Numbered from the stretch's first letter, positions 41,900 through 51,273 are shown. The stretch is 64,000 nucleotides of DNA from Streptomyces sp. ATexAB-D23 (GCF_000373645.1 NZ_KB892035.1:186001-250000); one strand, 5' to 3'. A program made the numbers and translations. The notes: generated by a model not told the origin, from the sequence alone.

Positions 41900-42445
41900 A
41901 TGAGCGTGACGGAGACGGGAGCCACCGTCTGGCTGACCGGTCTGCCGAGCGCCGGCAAGACCACCATCGCCTACGAACTCGCCGGGCGGCTGCGCGGCGA
42001 GGGCCACCGGGTGGAGGTGCTCGACGGCGACGAGATCCGCGAGTTCCTCTCGGCGGGCCTCGGCTTCTCGCGCGAGGACCGGCACACCAACGTCCAGCGG
42101 ATCGGCTTCGTCGCCGAACTGCTGGCGGCCAACGGCGTGAAGGTGCTGGTCCCGGTCATCGCCCCGTACGCGGACAGCCGCGACGCGGTCCGGGGACGCC
42201 ACCGGGCCGAGGGCACCGCGTATCTGGAGGTGCACGTCGCCACTCCGGTCGAGGTGTGCTCGGAGCGCGATGTGAAGGGGCTGTACGCCAAGCAGGCGGC
42301 GGGCGAGATCAGCGGGCTCACCGGGGTGGACGACCCCTACGAGGCGCCCGAGTCGCCCGATCTGCGGATCGAGTCGCACCGGCAGACCGTGCAGGAGTCC
42401 GCAGCGGAGCTGTACGCGCTGCTGAGCGAGAGGGGTGCAGCGTGA
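41900..42445 (+). CDS. cysC: Adenylylsulfate kinase
   Basis: A 181-residue kinase forming PAPS. It has Walker A GLPSAGKTT, DGDEIREFL, RIGFVAELLAANG and the GLYAKQAAGEI...DDPYEAPESPDL substrate region. The ATG at 41900 was chosen because AGGAGA lies 7 bases upstream; an ATG at 41876 that overlaps the cysH stop (TGATG) would add 8 residues. A PAPS-making kinase beside an APS-specific reductase suggests PAPS is used for sulfation, or as a regulatory branch. Confidence 0.93.
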   Translation: MSVTETGATVWLTGLPSAGKTTIAYELAGRLRGEGHRVEVLDGDEIREFLSAGLGFSREDRHTNVQRIGFVAELLAANGVKVLVPVIAPYADSRDAVRGRHRAEGTAYLEVHVATPVEVCSERDVKGLYAKQAAGEISGLTGVDDPYEAPESPDLRIESHRQTVQESAAELYALLSERGAA

Positions 42446-43377
42446 CGACCGTCGCGACTGTGTCGGAAGACACCGGCTATCCGTACGCACTCAGCCACCT
42501 GGACTCGCTGGAGTCCGAGGCGGTGCACATCTTCCGCGAGGTGGCGGGCGAGTTCGAGCGGCCGGTGATCCTCTTCTCCGGCGGCAAGGACTCGATCCTG
42601 ATGCTGCACCTGGCGCTCAAGGCGTTCGCGCCCGCGCCGGTGCCGTTCGCCCTGCTGCACGTGGACACCGGGCACAACTTCCCCGAGGTGCTGGAGTACC
42701 GCGACCGCACGGTCGCCGAGCACGGGCTGCGGCTGCACGTCGCCTCCGTCCAGGAGTACATCGACGCCGGGAAGCTCCGCGAGCGCCCCGACGGCACCCG
42801 CAACCCGTTGCAGACGGTTCCGCTGACCGAGGCGATCCAGCAGCACCGCTTCGACGCGGTGTTCGGCGGCGGGCGGCGCGACGAGGAGAAGGCGCGCGCC
42901 AAGGAGCGGGTCTTCTCGCTGCGCGACGAGTTCTCCCAGTGGGACCCGCGCCGCCAGCGCCCCGAGCTGTGGCAGCTGTACAACGGCCGGCACGCCCCCG
43001 GTGAGCACGTCCGGGTCTTCCCGATCTCCAACTGGACCGAGCTGGACGTCTGGCAGTACATCCAGCGCGAGCGGATCGAGCTCCCGGCGATCTACTTCGC
43101 CCACGAGCGCGAGGTCTTCAACCGTTCCGGCATGTGGCTGACCGCCGGCGACTGGGGCGGCCCCAAGGAGCACGAGAGGACCGAGACCCGGCAGGTGCGC
43201 TACCGCACGGTCGGCGACATGTCCTGCACGGGCGCCGTCGACTCCGACGCCACCACGCTGGACGCCGTGATCACCGAGATCGCCGCTTCCCGGCTCACCG
43301 AACGGGGTGCCACCCGCGCCGACGACAAGATGTCCGAGGCCGCGATGGAAGACCGCAAGCGCGAGGGGTACTTCTAA
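42442..43377 (+). CDS. cysD: Sulfate adenylyltransferase small subunit
   Basis: A 311-residue ATP-pyrophosphatase-fold subunit that makes APS with CysN. The PP-loop FSGGKDSILML, GGGRRDEEKARAKER and the C-terminal RKREGYF are diagnostic. GTGA overlap with cysC. Confidence 0.96.
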   Translation: MTTVATVSEDTGYPYALSHLDSLESEAVHIFREVAGEFERPVILFSGGKDSILMLHLALKAFAPAPVPFALLHVDTGHNFPEVLEYRDRTVAEHGLRLHVASVQEYIDAGKLRERPDGTRNPLQTVPLTEAIQQHRFDAVFGGGRRDEEKARAKERVFSLRDEFSQWDPRRQRPELWQLYNGRHAPGEHVRVFPISNWTELDVWQYIQRERIELPAIYFAHEREVFNRSGMWLTAGDWGGPKEHERTETRQVRYRTVGDMSCTGAVDSDATTLDAVITEIAASRLTERGATRADDKMSEAAMEDRKREGYF

Positions 43378-43378
43378 G

Positions 43379-44719
43379 ATGACCACGTCCACCCAGTCGG
43401 CCGAGCTGCTCGCGGCCACCACCCTGCTGCGGTTCGCCACCGCGGGGTCGGTCGACGACGGCAAGTCCACCCTCGTGGGACGGCTGCTGCACGACTCCAA
43501 GTCGGTCCTCACCGACCAGCTGGAGGCCGTCGAGCACGCCTCGCGCAACCGCGGCCAGGAGGCGCCGGACCTGGCGCTGCTGACCGACGGGCTGCGCGCC
43601 GAGCGCGAGCAGGGCATCACCATCGATGTCGCCTACCGCTACTTCGCGACGCCCCGGCGCCGGTTCATCCTCGCCGACACCCCCGGCCATGTGCAGTACA
43701 CCCGCAACATGGTCACCGGCGCCTCCACCGCCGAGCTGGCCGTCGTCCTGGTCGACGCCCGCAACGGGGTGGTCGAGCAGACCCGCCGGCACGCCGCGGT
43801 CGCCGCCCTGCTGCGCGTCCCGCACGTGGTGCTGGCGGTCAACAAGATGGACCTGGTGGACTACGCGGAGCCGGTGTTCGCGGCGATAGCCGAGGAGTTC
43901 ACCGCGTACGCCGCCTCCCTCGGCGTCCCCGAGATCACCACGATCCCGATCTCCGCGCTGGCCGGCGACAACGTCGTGGAACCCTCCGCGCACATGGACT
44001 GGTACGGCGGTCCGACCGTCCTCGAACACCTGGAGACGGTCCCGGTCAGCCACGACCTCACCGGCTGCCACGCGCGCTTCCCCGTCCAGTACGTGATCCG
44101 GCCGCAGACCGCCGAGCACCCGGACTACCGGGGCTACGCGGGCCAGATCGCCGCCGGCGTCTTCCGGGTCGGCGAGCCCGTCACCGTACTGCCCTCGGGC
44201 CGCACCTCCACGATCGCGGGCATCGACCTGCTCGGGGACAGCGTGGACATCGCCTGGGCGCCCCAGTCGGTGACCCTGCGGCTGGCCGACGACATCGACG
44301 TCTCGCGCGGCGACCTCATCGCCCCGGTGGGCGACGCCCCGGCCGTCACGCAGGACGTCGAGGCGACCGTCTGCCACGTCGCGGACCAGCCGCTCACCGT
44401 GGGCCGGCGGGTGCTGCTCAAGCACACCACCCGCACGGTCAAGGCGATCGTCAAGGACATCCCCTCGCGGCTGACCCTCGACGACCTCTCGCAGCACCCG
44501 GCCCCGGGACAGCTCGTCGCCAACGACATCGGCCGGGTCGTGGTCCGTACCGCCGAGCCGCTCGCGCTCGACGCCTACGCCGACTCGCGCCGCACCGGCT
44601 CGTTCCTCCTGATCGACCCGGCGGACGGCACCACGCTGTCGGCGGGCATGGCGGGCGCCTCGTTCGCCGCGGCCGAGGAACCCCCCGCGGCGGACGACGA
44701 CGCCGAATGGGACTTCTGA
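43379..44719 (+). CDS. cysN: Sulfate adenylyltransferase large subunit
   Basis: A 446-residue EF-Tu-like GTPase that drives ATP sulfurylase. G1 GSVDDGKST, G2 region ERGITIDVAY-like (EREQGITIDVAYRYF), G3 DTPGH, G4 NKMD, then beta-barrel domains 2 and 3. It is not fused to CysC, which is a separate gene here. The ATG lies 1 base after the cysD stop. A 33-codon frame overlaps its stop (TGATG). Confidence 0.95.
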   Translation: MTTSTQSAELLAATTLLRFATAGSVDDGKSTLVGRLLHDSKSVLTDQLEAVEHASRNRGQEAPDLALLTDGLRAEREQGITIDVAYRYFATPRRRFILADTPGHVQYTRNMVTGASTAELAVVLVDARNGVVEQTRRHAAVAALLRVPHVVLAVNKMDLVDYAEPVFAAIAEEFTAYAASLGVPEITTIPISALAGDNVVEPSAHMDWYGGPTVLEHLETVPVSHDLTGCHARFPVQYVIRPQTAEHPDYRGYAGQIAAGVFRVGEPVTVLPSGRTSTIAGIDLLGDSVDIAWAPQSVTLRLADDIDVSRGDLIAPVGDAPAVTQDVEATVCHVADQPLTVGRRVLLKHTTRTVKAIVKDIPSRLTLDDLSQHPAPGQLVANDIGRVVVRTAEPLALDAYADSRRTGSFLLIDPADGTTLSAGMAGASFAAAEEPPAADDDAEWDF

Positions 44720-44820
44720 TGGGTATCGACATCTTCTCGACCTTCGCGAAGGAGGGCGGCCGCGTCGGCAGCGGCGCCCTCGGCAGCGGGCAGGGCGGGG
44801 TGGCGCGATGTGCGCGATGA
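44719..44820 (+). CDS. Possible small peptide coupled to cysN (33 aa)
   Basis: ATG overlapping the cysN stop, beginning MGIDIFSTFAKEGGRVGSGA, Gly-rich, ending ARCAR before TGA. The overlap suggests translational coupling, but there is no independent evidence that it is a conserved gene. The remaining 130 bases before the binding-protein gene show no other gene. Confidence 0.35.
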   Translation: MGIDIFSTFAKEGGRVGSGALGSGQGGVARCAR

Positions 44821-44950
44821 CGTACGCGCACTGCCTGCGCGCCCGGCAGCACCACCAGCACCGCCCGTTCAGACGAAGACCTGCCGACTGCCCGGCCGCG
44901 CCCCCGTTCCGGGGGACGTGAGCGCCGGGCCAACGAGGGGAAAGCCTCCC

Positions 44951-46066
44951 GTGCCTGCCACCCGTACCACCCTGCGCCGCAGCATCGCCGCCGTCGCCGC
45001 CCTGCCCCTGCTGGCCGTGGCCCTGACGGCCTGCGGCTACGGCTCCGAGTCCACGGACGACGACGCCAAGAAGGCGAACACCGCCACCGACGGGAAGAAG
45101 CTCTCCGTCGACACCGTGCGCATCGGGTACTTCCCGAACCTCACGCACGCCACCGCGCTCGTGGGCGACCAGGAGGGTCTGTTCCAGAAGGAACTGGGCG
45201 GCACCCAGCTCAAGACCGCCACCTTCAACGCCGGCCCGTCCGAGATCGAGGCGCTGAACGCCAACTCGATCGACATCGGCTTCATCGGCCCCTCGCCGTC
45301 CATCAACGGCTACACGAAGTCCAAGGGCAAGAACCTGCGGATCATCGGCGGTTCGGCCTCCGGCGGCGTCAAGCTCGTCGTGAACCCCAAGAAGATCAAG
45401 ACCCTGGACGACCTCAAGGGCAAGAAGATCGCCACCCCCCAGCTCGGCAACACCCAGGACGTGGCCTTCCTCAACTGGATCTCCGAGAAGGGCTGGAAGG
45501 TCGACGCCCAGAGCGGCAAGGGCGACGTCTCCGTCGTCCGTACGGACAACAAGGTGACCCCGGACGCCTACAAGTCCGGTTCCATCGACGGCGCCTGGGT
45601 CCCCGAGCCGACCGCGTCCAAGCTGGTCGCCGACGGTGCGAAGGAACTGCTCGACGAGTCGACGCTGTGGCCGGACGACAAGTTCGTGATCACCAACATC
45701 ATCGTGTCGCAGAAGTTCCTCAAGGAGCACCCGGACGTCGTCGAGGCCGTGCTGCGCGGGTCCGTCGCCACCAACGCGTGGATCAACGCCAACCCGGACA
45801 AGGCGAAGGAGTCCGCCAACGCCGCGCTGAAGAAGCTCACCGGCAAGGAGCTTCCGGCCGAGGTGATCGACCCGGCGTGGAAGTCGATCCTGATCACCGA
45901 CGACCCGCTGGCCGCCACGCTCGACGCGCAGGCCCAGCACGCGGTGAAGGCCGGTCTGCTGGAGGAGCCCGACCTCAAGGGCATCTACGACCTGAAGCCC
46001 CTGAACAAGATCCTCAAGGCCGCGGGCGAGCCCGAGGCCGACGACGCCGGTCTCGGCGTCAAGTAA
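44951..46066 (+). CDS. ssuA: Sulfonate/sulfate-type ABC substrate-binding lipoprotein
   Basis: A 371-residue NMT1/SsuA-like binding protein. The signal peptide ends in lipobox LTAC (Cys about 28). VRIGYFPNLTHATALVGDQEGLFQKELG, FNAGPSEIEALNANSIDIGFIGPSPSINGY and DGAWVPEPTASKL are typical of aliphatic sulfonate/taurine binders. Because the operon encodes sulfate activation and reduction, sulfate or an organosulfonate is the likely ligand. GTG start with GAGGGGAAAG upstream. Confidence 0.88.
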   Translation: MPATRTTLRRSIAAVAALPLLAVALTACGYGSESTDDDAKKANTATDGKKLSVDTVRIGYFPNLTHATALVGDQEGLFQKELGGTQLKTATFNAGPSEIEALNANSIDIGFIGPSPSINGYTKSKGKNLRIIGGSASGGVKLVVNPKKIKTLDDLKGKKIATPQLGNTQDVAFLNWISEKGWKVDAQSGKGDVSVVRTDNKVTPDAYKSGSIDGAWVPEPTASKLVADGAKELLDESTLWPDDKFVITNIIVSQKFLKEHPDVVEAVLRGSVATNAWINANPDKAKESANAALKKLTGKELPAEVIDPAWKSILITDDPLAATLDAQAQHAVKAGLLEEPDLKGIYDLKPLNKILKAAGEPEADDAGLGVK

Positions 46067-46100
46067 CCAGCCGCCCGAAGACTCCCAGGAGGTGACGACC

Positions 46101-46889
46101 ATGGCGAACACCCTCACCAAGGCCGAGGACCGTGTCGCGGTCGGGCACGCCGCTCGTCTCGCACATGTATCGAAGTCCTTCACCGGGCCCGCGGGAGCGC
46201 AGCTGGTCCTGGACGACATCACTCTCGATGTCGCCCCGGGCGAGTTCGTCACCCTTCTGGGGGCCTCCGGATGCGGCAAGTCGACGCTGCTCAACCTGGT
46301 GGCCGGACTCGACCGGCCGACCGGGGGGACCATCGAGACCCCCGGCGGCCGGCCGGCCCTGATGTTCCAGGAGCACGCCCTCTTCCCGTGGCTGACCGCG
46401 GGCAAGAACATCGAACTCGCGCTGCGCCTGCGCGGCGTGCCGAAGTCGCAGCGCCGCCCGGAGGCGGAACGGCTGCTGGAGCTGGTGCGCCTGGGCGGGG
46501 CGTACGGCAAGCGGGTGCACGAGCTCTCCGGCGGTATGCGGCAGCGCGTGGCGATGGCCCGCGCGCTCGCCCAGGACAGCCAACTGCTGCTGATGGACGA
46601 GCCGTTCGCCGCGCTCGACGCCATCACCCGCGATGTGCTGCACGACGAGCTGACCCGGATCTGGCGCGAGACCAATGTGTCGGTCCTCTTCGTCACGCAC
46701 AACGTGCGCGAGGCCGTCCGGCTCGCCGAGCGCGTGGTGCTGCTCTCGTCCCGCCCCGGCCGGATCGCCCGTGAGTGGACGGTCGACATCGAGCAGCCCC
46801 GCCGCATCGAGGACACCTCAGTGGCGGAACTGTCCGTCGAGATCACCGAACAACTGCGTGGGGAGATCCGCCGTCATGGCCAGCACTGA
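46101..46889 (+). CDS. ssuB: Sulfonate/sulfate-type ABC ATP-binding protein
   Basis: A 262-residue ATPase: Walker A GASGCGKST, Q-loop MFQEHALFPWL, signature LSGGMRQR, Walker B LLLMDEPFAALD, H-loop FVTHN, followed by the SsuB-like end RVVLLSSRPGRIAREWTVDI. The ATG at 46101 was chosen since AGGAGG lies 8 bases upstream; that ribosome-binding site overlaps an in-frame GTG at 46092. Confidence 0.92.
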   Translation: MANTLTKAEDRVAVGHAARLAHVSKSFTGPAGAQLVLDDITLDVAPGEFVTLLGASGCGKSTLLNLVAGLDRPTGGTIETPGGRPALMFQEHALFPWLTAGKNIELALRLRGVPKSQRRPEAERLLELVRLGGAYGKRVHELSGGMRQRVAMARALAQDSQLLLMDEPFAALDAITRDVLHDELTRIWRETNVSVLFVTHNVREAVRLAERVVLLSSRPGRIAREWTVDIEQPRRIEDTSVAELSVEITEQLRGEIRRHGQH

Positions 46890-47799
46890 CATCGAGTCGG
46901 ACAAGGCGGGGTCCGGCGGGAGCGGGCCCGGTACGGGAAAGCCGGACGACCTGGCCGGCCTTGAGGCCGGTCTCGACGCACTGGACGCGGTGCAGGTGCA
47001 GCGCACCCCGGTGCGCGAGGTCCTGCTGCGCAAGGTCCTGCCGCCGCTGCTGGCGGTGGTCCTGGTCCTGCTCGTGTGGCAGGTGCTGGTCTGGGCCGAG
47101 GTGACCGAGGACTACAAGCTGCCCTCGCCGCCGGCGGTCTGGGACAGCGTGGGCGACATGTGGCGGCAGGGGACCCTGCTGGAGGTGGTGTGGACCAGCG
47201 TCTCGCGCGGTCTGCTGGGCTTCCTGCTCTCCGTCGCCATCGGCACCCCGCTCGGCCTGCTGGTGGCCCGGGTGAAGTTCGTCCGGGCCGCGATCGGCCC
47301 GATCCTGTCCGGGCTCCAGTCCCTGCCCTCCGTGGCGTGGGTGGCGCCTGCCGTGATCTGGCTCGGCCTGAACGACTCGATGATGTTCGCGGTCATCCTG
47401 CTGGGCGCGGTGCCCTCGATCGCCAACGGCCTGGTCTCCGGCGTCGACCAGGTGCCGCCGCTCTTCCTGCGGGCGGGCCGGACCCTGGGTGCGACCGGGC
47501 TGCGCGGCACCTGGCTGATCGTCATGCCGGCCGCCCTGCCGGGCTACCTGGCCGGTCTCAAGCAGGGCTGGGCGTTCTCCTGGCGTTCGCTGATGGCCGC
47601 CGAGATCATCGCCTCCTCGCCCGACCTCGGCCTCGGGCTCGGCCAGTTGCTGGAGAACGGCCGCAACAACGCGGACATGCCGGGGATCTTCCTCGCCATC
47701 ATCCTGATCCTGTTCGTCGGCATCGCCATCGACCTGCTGATCTTCAGTCCGCTGGAGCGGTGGGTGCTGCGCAGCCGCGGTCTCCTCGTCAAGAACTGA
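46876..47799 (+). CDS. ssuC: Sulfonate/sulfate-type ABC permease
   Basis: A 307-residue permease with about six helices after a 45-residue Gly/Asp-rich cytoplasmic N-terminus. LPSPPAVWDSVGDM and the EAA loop RAGRTLGATGLRGTWLIVMPAALPGYLAGLKQGWAFSWRSLMAAE are SsuC-like. The start overlaps the end of ssuB by 14 bases. Confidence 0.92.
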   Translation: MASTDIESDKAGSGGSGPGTGKPDDLAGLEAGLDALDAVQVQRTPVREVLLRKVLPPLLAVVLVLLVWQVLVWAEVTEDYKLPSPPAVWDSVGDMWRQGTLLEVVWTSVSRGLLGFLLSVAIGTPLGLLVARVKFVRAAIGPILSGLQSLPSVAWVAPAVIWLGLNDSMMFAVILLGAVPSIANGLVSGVDQVPPLFLRAGRTLGATGLRGTWLIVMPAALPGYLAGLKQGWAFSWRSLMAAEIIASSPDLGLGLGQLLENGRNNADMPGIFLAIILILFVGIAIDLLIFSPLERWVLRSRGLLVKN

Positions 47800-47805
47800 G
47801 CGCTC

Positions 47806-48564
47806 ATGTCCTCTCCTGTCCTCCTCGTCATCGCCCACGGCAGCCGTGACCCGCGGCACGCCGCGACCGTGCACGCGCTGACCTCGCGGGTACGGGCGCT
47901 GCGGCCGGGGCTGCGCGTGGAGACCGGGTTCCTGGACTTCAACGCGCCCTCGGTGCCGCGGGTCCTGGAGCGGCTGGCCGCCGGGGGGGCGGACGAGGTG
48001 GTCGCGCTGCCGCTGCTGCTCACCCGGGCCTTCCACGCCAAGTCGGACATCCCGGCGGTGCTGCGGGAGGCCCGCGCGGCGCTGCCCCGGCTGCGGGTGC
48101 GGCAGGCCGAGGTGCTCGGCCCGTCGCCGCTGCTGAACGCCGCTCTGGAACGGCGGCTGTACGAGTCCGGGGTCCGCCCCGGCGACCGTGGCTCGACCGG
48201 GCTCGTCCTGGCCTCGGCGGGCTCATCCGACCCGGAGGCGATCGCAGTGATCGCTGAAATCGCGCGGGAGCTGCGGCACACCGGTTGGTGTTCCGTGCGG
48301 CCTGCGTTCGCCTCCGCATCACAGCCCCGTACCGAGGACGCGGTACGGGCCCTGCGGGCCGACGGCGTGCGCCGGGTGGCGGTCGCCCCGTACGTGATCG
48401 CGCCCGGCCGTCTCCCGGACCGCATCGCGGCGGGGGCGGCCGAGGCCGGCGCCGATGTGCTGGCCGGGGTGCTGGGGCCGGCGCCCGAACTGGCCCGGCT
48501 GCTGCTGAACCGGTACGACGCGGCCCGTGCGCGGTCCGCGCGCCCGGTCCCGCTCAGCGCCTGA
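47806..48564 (+). CDS. Sirohydrochlorin chelatase (CbiX/SirB type)
   Basis: A 252-residue two-domain chelatase. The N-terminal half has IAHGSRDPRH and LTRAFHAKSDIP with the metal-ligand histidines; the C-terminal half repeats the fold (VAVAPYVIAPGRLPDRI). It inserts iron into sirohydrochlorin to give siroheme, the cofactor of the sulfite reductase at the head of the operon. It starts 6 bases after ssuC. Confidence 0.9.
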   Translation: MSSPVLLVIAHGSRDPRHAATVHALTSRVRALRPGLRVETGFLDFNAPSVPRVLERLAAGGADEVVALPLLLTRAFHAKSDIPAVLREARAALPRLRVRQAEVLGPSPLLNAALERRLYESGVRPGDRGSTGLVLASAGSSDPEAIAVIAEIARELRHTGWCSVRPAFASASQPRTEDAVRALRADGVRRVAVAPYVIAPGRLPDRIAAGAAEAGADVLAGVLGPAPELARLLLNRYDAARARSARPVPLSA

Positions 48565-48579
48565 GCTGCCGGGGCGGGC

Positions 48580-49212
48580 TCAGCCCACGTCGATGCCGCC
48601 CGTGCGGGTGCGCTTGAGCTCGAAGAAGTCCCCGTGTCCGGCGAGCACCCGGAAGCTGTCGAACAGCCGGGCCGCCTCCTCGCCGCGCGGGATCGCCCGC
48701 AGCACCGGGCCGAACCAGACCGTCCCGTCCACGTGGATGGTGGGCGTGCCGACGTATCCGCCCGCCTCCGGGTCCTGGCCCGCCTCGTGGCTGCGCCGCA
48801 CGGCCTCGTCGTACGCCTCGCTGTGCGCGGCCTCCGCGAGCCGCGCGGGCAGGCCCAGTTCGGCCAGGGACTGGGCGACGACCTCGTCGAAGTCCTCGTT
48901 CTTCTGCTGGTGGATACGGCTGCCGAGGGCCGTGTACAGGTCGCGCAGGACCTCCTCGCCGTGTTCCTCTGCCGCGGCGGCGGCGACCCGTACGGGGCCG
49001 GTCGACCGGTCGACCAGGTCGCGGTACCAGTCGGGGAGTTCGTTGCCGGTGTTGTGCAGGTAGAGGCTCATGACGTGGAAGCGGAGCTCGATGTCGCGGA
49101 GCTGCTCGACCTCCAGCATCCAGCGGGAGGTGATCCAGGCGAACGGGCAGGCCGGGTCGAAGTAGAAGTCGACGACGGGCCTGCCCTGTTCCGGGGTGCG
49201 GTGTGTGCTCAT
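48580..49212 (-). CDS. Rv2466c-like DsbA-fold oxidoreductase with single active-site Cys
   Basis: A 210-residue protein of the mycothiol-dependent DsbA-like family: VDFYFDPACPFAWITSRWMLEVE, IELRFHVMSLYLHNTG, VGTPTIHVDG and FFELKRTRTGG. Mycobacterial Rv2466c has CPWC; here the motif is CPFA (C22, A25), so the resolving cysteine is missing and a monothiol, mycothiol-linked mechanism is expected. The ATG at 49212 has a -10-like TAGGCT about 10 bases upstream and no Shine-Dalgarno. It converges with the chelatase gene. Confidence 0.87.
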   Translation of the reverse strand: MSTHRTPEQGRPVVDFYFDPACPFAWITSRWMLEVEQLRDIELRFHVMSLYLHNTGNELPDWYRDLVDRSTGPVRVAAAAAEEHGEEVLRDLYTALGSRIHQQKNEDFDEVVAQSLAELGLPARLAEAAHSEAYDEAVRRSHEAGQDPEAGGYVGTPTIHVDGTVWFGPVLRAIPRGEEAARLFDSFRVLAGHGDFFELKRTRTGGIDVG

Positions 49213-49281
49213 GGAGGTGAGCCTAGCCAGCCGGTGGCGCACTCCCCCGGGCCATTCGGCGCCCTGCGGCCTGGGCCACTT

Positions 49282-49863
49282 TCACTCCGCGGTCCACTGC
49301 GGGTCGCGTCCGCTCAGGGCCAGGGCGCGGGTGAACCCGGTGGCTCCCGGGACTGCCACCTCGTCGGTGAAACCCTCGTAGCGGCGGTAGAGCGCGGCGG
49401 TCTTCTCGACGGTCCCCAGCACGTGGGCGGCGGCCTCGTCGGAGAGCCGGAACTCCTGGCCGGTGGCGCGGGCCACGTCCCAGCCGTGCAGGGCGGTCTC
49501 CTCGATGAGCATGGCCGCGGTGTCGGCGGCCGGGGACGCGGACTCACCGGTGCCGATGGTGCCCTCCCAGACGGCGGGGTCGGACCAGGCGGCGACAGCC
49601 CGCTCCAGCCGGTCGGCGTACCGCTCGGCCCAGTCGGCGTCGGCGGTGAAGTCGCGGGCCACGAGCTCCTCGGGAAGCTCCGTGCGCCGGGCGCGGTGCT
49701 CCATGCCGTGCGAGGTGTAGAGGACCCAGTGGTTGATGAGCGTGCGGAGATCCCAGTCCGCGCAGGGGGTGGCGGTCGCCTCCAGCTGTCGGGCGCTGAC
49801 GCCCCGGGCCACACGGGCGGCCTCGGCGGCGCATTCGGTCATGTGGGTGTGCTCGTTCTTCAT
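49282..49863 (-). CDS. TIGR03086/mycothiol-dependent maleylpyruvate isomerase-like protein
   Basis: A 193-residue DinB-like four-helix protein: CADWDLRTLINHWV carries the first His of the metal site, and ETALHGWDVARATGQ the second region. The family binds a divalent metal and is often mycothiol-linked; the reaction is unknown. The start is the ATG at 49863, with a possible leaderless promoter (TACGTT about 10 bases before). It follows the Rv2466c-like gene's promoter region by 70 bases. Confidence 0.82.
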   Translation of the reverse strand: MKNEHTHMTECAAEAARVARGVSARQLEATATPCADWDLRTLINHWVLYTSHGMEHRARRTELPEELVARDFTADADWAERYADRLERAVAAWSDPAVWEGTIGTGESASPAADTAAMLIEETALHGWDVARATGQEFRLSDEAAAHVLGTVEKTAALYRRYEGFTDEVAVPGATGFTRALALSGRDPQWTAE

Positions 49864-50001
49864 GCACACCAACGTAGGCAGGCAGGGCATGGGCGGTATT
49901 GAAGAAAGGCGACAGGAGGCGGGCGAGGAGGGTGTACGGGGCACGGATAGGCTTTCCGTGCGCAGGAAGGCGCTCGCGCCCGTACGAAGGAGCAGCCGCA
50001 C

Positions 50002-50838
50002 GTGACCACCACCGCACCTCTGTCCCCCTCCGTCGCCACGGCCCCGGTGCCGGTCATCCGGGCCGACGGGGTCTCGCTCGTACGCGACGGGAACGTCCTG
50101 CTCGACTCGGTCTCGCTCACGGTGCGCGGCGGGGAGCACTGGGCGCTGCTCGGGGCCAACGGGGCCGGCAAGAGCACGCTGCTCGGGCTGCTCGGCGCGG
50201 TCACGCATCCGACCCGGGGTTCGGTCGAGGTGCTGGGCCGGACGCTGGGGCGGGTCGATCTGCGGGAGCTGCGGACGCTGCTGGGCCATGTCAATCCGCG
50301 TCATCCGCTGCGGTCGCCGCTGACGGTGGCCGAGGTGGTGCTGACGGGCCTGACGAACTCGGTCGAGCCGGTGCCGCGCTGGTCGCCCGGCCCGGGGCAG
50401 CGGGAGCGGGCGGAGCGGCTGCTGACGATGCTGGGCATGGGTGGAAAGACAGGGTCGCGCTGGCCGGCGCTCTCGCAGGGCGAGCGGGGCCGGACGCTGA
50501 TCGCGCGTGCGCTGATGCCGCAGCCTCGGCTGCTGCTGCTCGACGAGCCGGCGACCGGGCTCGACCTGGCCGCCAGGGAGCAACTGCTGGACAGTCTGGA
50601 CGCGTTGCGCGAGGAGCATCCGGAGCTGGCGACGGTGCTGGTCACCCATCATCTGGAGGAGCTGCCCGCGTCGACCACCCATGCGATGCTGCTGCGCGGC
50701 GGGCGGTGCCTGGCCTCGGGGGAGGCGGACGAGGTGCTGACCACGGACCGGGTCAGCGAGTGCTTCGGGCACCCGGTGCACATCACCCGGACGGACGGCC
50801 GCTGGACGGCCCGTGCCCGGCGCTCGCCCCGTCGCTGA
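50002..50838 (+). CDS. Stand-alone ABC ATP-binding protein (YlmA-like)
   Basis: A 278-residue ATPase with Walker A GANGAGKST, a divergent signature LSQGERGR, Walker B LLLLDEPATGLD and H-loop VTHH. LGHVNPRHPLRSPLTVAEVVLTGL matches the COG1119 group. No permease is adjacent, so the partner is unknown or it has a soluble role. GTG start with GAAGGAG upstream. Its 3' end overlaps the convergent next gene by 56 bases. Confidence 0.85.
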   Translation: MTTTAPLSPSVATAPVPVIRADGVSLVRDGNVLLDSVSLTVRGGEHWALLGANGAGKSTLLGLLGAVTHPTRGSVEVLGRTLGRVDLRELRTLLGHVNPRHPLRSPLTVAEVVLTGLTNSVEPVPRWSPGPGQRERAERLLTMLGMGGKTGSRWPALSQGERGRTLIARALMPQPRLLLLDEPATGLDLAAREQLLDSLDALREEHPELATVLVTHHLEELPASTTHAMLLRGGRCLASGEADEVLTTDRVSECFGHPVHITRTDGRWTARARRSPRR

Positions 50839-51211
50839 CGTCGGGGGCGGCGTCGAAGGGGGTGGCCTGGTGGTAGAAGAGCAACCAGCCCGCTTCGGTG
50901 AGCCGCCACAGCGAACTGCGGTGGGCGCGCCTGCCCCTGGCCTCGGTGTCGAAGGTGAGGTGGACCAGCTCGTCGGCGAGGTGGACGCCGTGCATCCGTG
51001 AGGCGGTGAGCTGGCCCGGCCGCGGGGCCCGGCCCGAGGTGAGCGTGTTGATGACCGTGGCCCGGTCCCAGAGGCGGCCGGTGGTGTCGACCTCGTGGTA
51101 GTCGGGGTGCAGCACCTGGTCGAGGAGGTCGGCGGAGGCCCGGACCGCGGGGTCCAGGAGCCGCAGCTCGCCCTCGATGGCCGCGGCCACGCCCACCGCC
51201 GGCTCGGTCAT
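50783..51211 (-). CDS. NTF2-like/DUF4440 family protein
   Basis: A 142-residue protein with the cone-shaped NTF2-like fold pattern: AIEGELRLLDPAVRASADLLDQVLHPDYHEVDTTGRLWDRATVI, then SSLWRLTEAGWLLFYHQATPF. The last 25 residues are low-complexity and overlap the convergent ATPase gene. Function is unknown. Confidence 0.78.
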   Translation of the reverse strand: MTEPAVGVAAAIEGELRLLDPAVRASADLLDQVLHPDYHEVDTTGRLWDRATVINTLTSGRAPRPGQLTASRMHGVHLADELVHLTFDTEARGRRAHRSSLWRLTEAGWLLFYHQATPFDAAPDVSDGASAGHGPSSGRPSG

Positions 51212-51273
51212 GCCCCGCCCCCGCCCGGTTTCGTCGTCATGCGGCCCAGCGTAGGCGGGCCCGGTCCGGGCAT

